A stretch of 6,875 bases of DNA from Firmicutes bacterium CAG:170 (lineage in GTDB: Bacteria > Bacillota > Clostridia > Oscillospirales > Oscillospiraceae), in contig FR887222.1 of assembly GCA_000436735.1 (NCBI GenBank), positions 15,636-22,510 of the forward strand. The letters are read 5' to 3'. The notes under the pieces were generated by a model. It ran no database searches, had not been told where the DNA came from, and was given only the letters and a program-made list of their open reading frames with translations. Below, piece by piece: positions 5,765-6,875 of the stretch. The stretch's first letter is position 1. Every line of letters starts with the position of its first letter. The position numbers were made by a program, and so were the translations under genes.

Positions 5765-6875
5765 ATGTCTTTTTCCATAAACGCAGCCAGCTTCCTGATG
5801 CTGTCCGTCTTTGCGATCGCGGCTTTCGGCTACATTCTCGGAAGAATCACCATTAAGGGCATCAGCCTCGGAACGGCGGGCGTATTTGTGATCGCGCTGA
5901 TCTACGGCGGCTTCTTCGGCGTCCATTTCAACTCCAAGTTCGTGATCGAAAAGGCCAACTATGCGTCGCAGGCGCTGAAGATCGTTGAAAATCTCGGCCT
6001 TGTGTTCTTCGTTACCTCCGTCGGCTTTATTGCCGGGCCGAACTTCTTCAAGAACATGAAGAAGAACTTCAAATCCTATGTTCTGCTGGGCTTTGTCATC
6101 ATCCTCTCCGGCGGCCTTGCGGCAGTGCTCTGCATTTTCGTAGGGCGGCTGATCGAGAGCGGTACACCGGGCTATGATCCCAAGCAGCTCACCGCCATCG
6201 TGACGGGCCTCCTGTCCGGCGCACTGACCTCCACGCCTGCGTTCTCCGCGACGAAGGAGGCCGTTTCCGCGCAGTATCAGGATGCGGTCACGGTCGGCTA
6301 CGGCATTGCGTATCTCTTTGGCGTCATCGGCGTCGTGCTGTTTGTGCAGCTGATGCCGCGCATTGTCCATGCGGATATGGCCGAGGAGGTGCGGAAGATC
6401 ACGCATGTGGAGACCGGCGACGTGGCCAAGTTCAAGGGAAGATTGCTGGAATTCGACGATTTCGGCTTTACGCCGTTTGCGGTGGCTGCGGTGCTTGGGA
6501 TCCTGCTTGGTTCTGTCAAGTTCTTCAACTTTTTCTCGCTGACGACGACCGGCGGCACGCTTCTGATCTCGCTCGTATTCGGTCATTTCGGCCACGTTGG
6601 CCGCGCCGACCTTATGCCGAGCAAAAAGGTGCTGGAAACCTTCCGCGAGCTGGGACTCATGGTGTTCCTGATCGGCGCGGGCGTTTCGGGCGGTATGAGC
6701 TTCGTGCGCTACTTTAAGCCGATCTATTTCGTCTACGGCGTGGTCATGACGCTGCTGCCAATGATCCTTGGATATCTGGTGGCGAAATTCGTGCTGAAGC
6801 TGAATCTACTGAATATTCTCGGCTCGATCACCGGCGGCATGACCTCGACGCCGGCACTCGGTACGCTCATTCATG
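5765..6875 (+). CDS. Aspartate:alanine exchanger family (AspT/YidE/SucE-type) transporter, 3' end missing
   Basis: The frame from ATG 5765 stays open to the window end: 370 codons with no stop. The protein is a membrane carrier with about ten hydrophobic segments in two similar halves. The halves match at three places: ISLGTAGVFVIALIYGG (34-50) with FSLTTTGGTLLISLVFG (257-273); LGLVFFVTSVG (77-87) with LGLMVFLIGAG (297-307); and GALTSTPAF (152-160) with GGMTSTPAL (357-365). This duplication and the TSTPA signature mark the AspT/YidE/YbjL family, which includes the aspartate:alanine exchanger AspT and the succinate exporter SucE of Corynebacterium. Most relatives have TrkA-C domains in a long central loop; here the loop is only about 35-40 residues (about 197-235), so those domains are absent. 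Lying next to the fumarate-reductase-like genes, it may export succinate or exchange C4-dicarboxylates or amino acids; the substrate is inferred. By the half-repeat only a few dozen residues should be missing. Confidence 0.88.
   Translation, partial: MSFSINAASFLMLSVFAIAAFGYILGRITIKGISLGTAGVFVIALIYGGFFGVHFNSKFVIEKANYASQALKIVENLGLVFFVTSVGFIAGPNFFKNMKKNFKSYVLLGFVIILSGGLAAVLCIFVGRLIESGTPGYDPKQLTAIVTGLLSGALTSTPAFSATKEAVSAQYQDAVTVGYGIAYLFGVIGVVLFVQLMPRIVHADMAEEVRKITHVETGDVAKFKGRLLEFDDFGFTPFAVAAVLGILLGSVKFFNFFSLTTTGGTLLISLVFGHFGHVGRADLMPSKKVLETFRELGLMVFLIGAGVSGGMSFVRYFKPIYFVYGVVMTLLPMILGYLVAKFVLKLNLLNILGSITGGMTSTPALGTLIH

Noticed and set aside
1..6875. CRISPR arrays, tRNA or rRNA genes, insertion sequences, attachment sites
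   Set aside because: None was seen. The window is almost entirely coding, and the only non-coding stretch longer than 15 bases is 5691-5764.

Overview
The window is about 60% GC by eye. It carries one tightly packed run of genes, all on the + strand, with strong AGGAGG-type ribosome binding sites. The gene content (HdrA/MvhD-type electron-transfer proteins, iron-sulfur flavoproteins, a soluble fumarate-reductase-like pair, no oxygen-linked genes) points to a strict anaerobe. A GC-rich member of the Clostridia, such as a gut Oscillospiraceae-like lineage, is my best guess; this is inference and no sequence search was possible.

Layout. Bases 1-119 are the last 38 codons of an HdrA-like protein, ending in a ferredoxin motif. 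Four overlapping genes follow: an MvhD/FlxD-type 2Fe-2S protein (110-547), an FrhB-N-terminal/4Fe-4S dicluster protein (535-1509), an AsrA-like 4Fe-4S protein (1506-2528) and an AsrB/FlxA-like FAD/NAD-binding reductase (2525-3352). This set resembles the Flx(ABCD)-Hdr NADH dehydrogenase/heterodisulfide-reductase-like modules of anaerobes. After a 12-base gap comes a FrdB-like protein (3365-4039) whose C-terminal half looks like HdrC, then a FrdA-like flavoprotein (4053-5690). A perfect 13-bp hairpin (5701-5730) separates this from a transporter of the aspartate:alanine exchanger family (AspT/YidE/SucE type; 5765 to the window end, incomplete).

How they may work together. The AsrB/FlxA-like protein would take electrons from NADH. 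The AsrA-like, FrhB-like and MvhD proteins would relay them to the flavin of HdrA. From HdrA one branch could go to ferredoxin and the other, through the HdrC-like clusters of the FrdB-like protein, to fumarate on FrdA. No membrane anchor or cytochrome b gene lies beside frdAB, so a soluble, possibly electron-bifurcating NADH:fumarate reductase is the most interesting reading. The transporter could export succinate or exchange C4-dicarboxylates or amino acids. All residues expected for fumarate/succinate chemistry are present in the FrdA-like protein, but the histidine that normally binds FAD covalently is Asn.

A technical caution applies inside frdA. At about 4592-4634 there is a 15-G run followed by further G-runs. 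It encodes a glycine-rich insert of about 10 residues where the family has none, and is probably a sequencing or assembly error that happens to keep frame.
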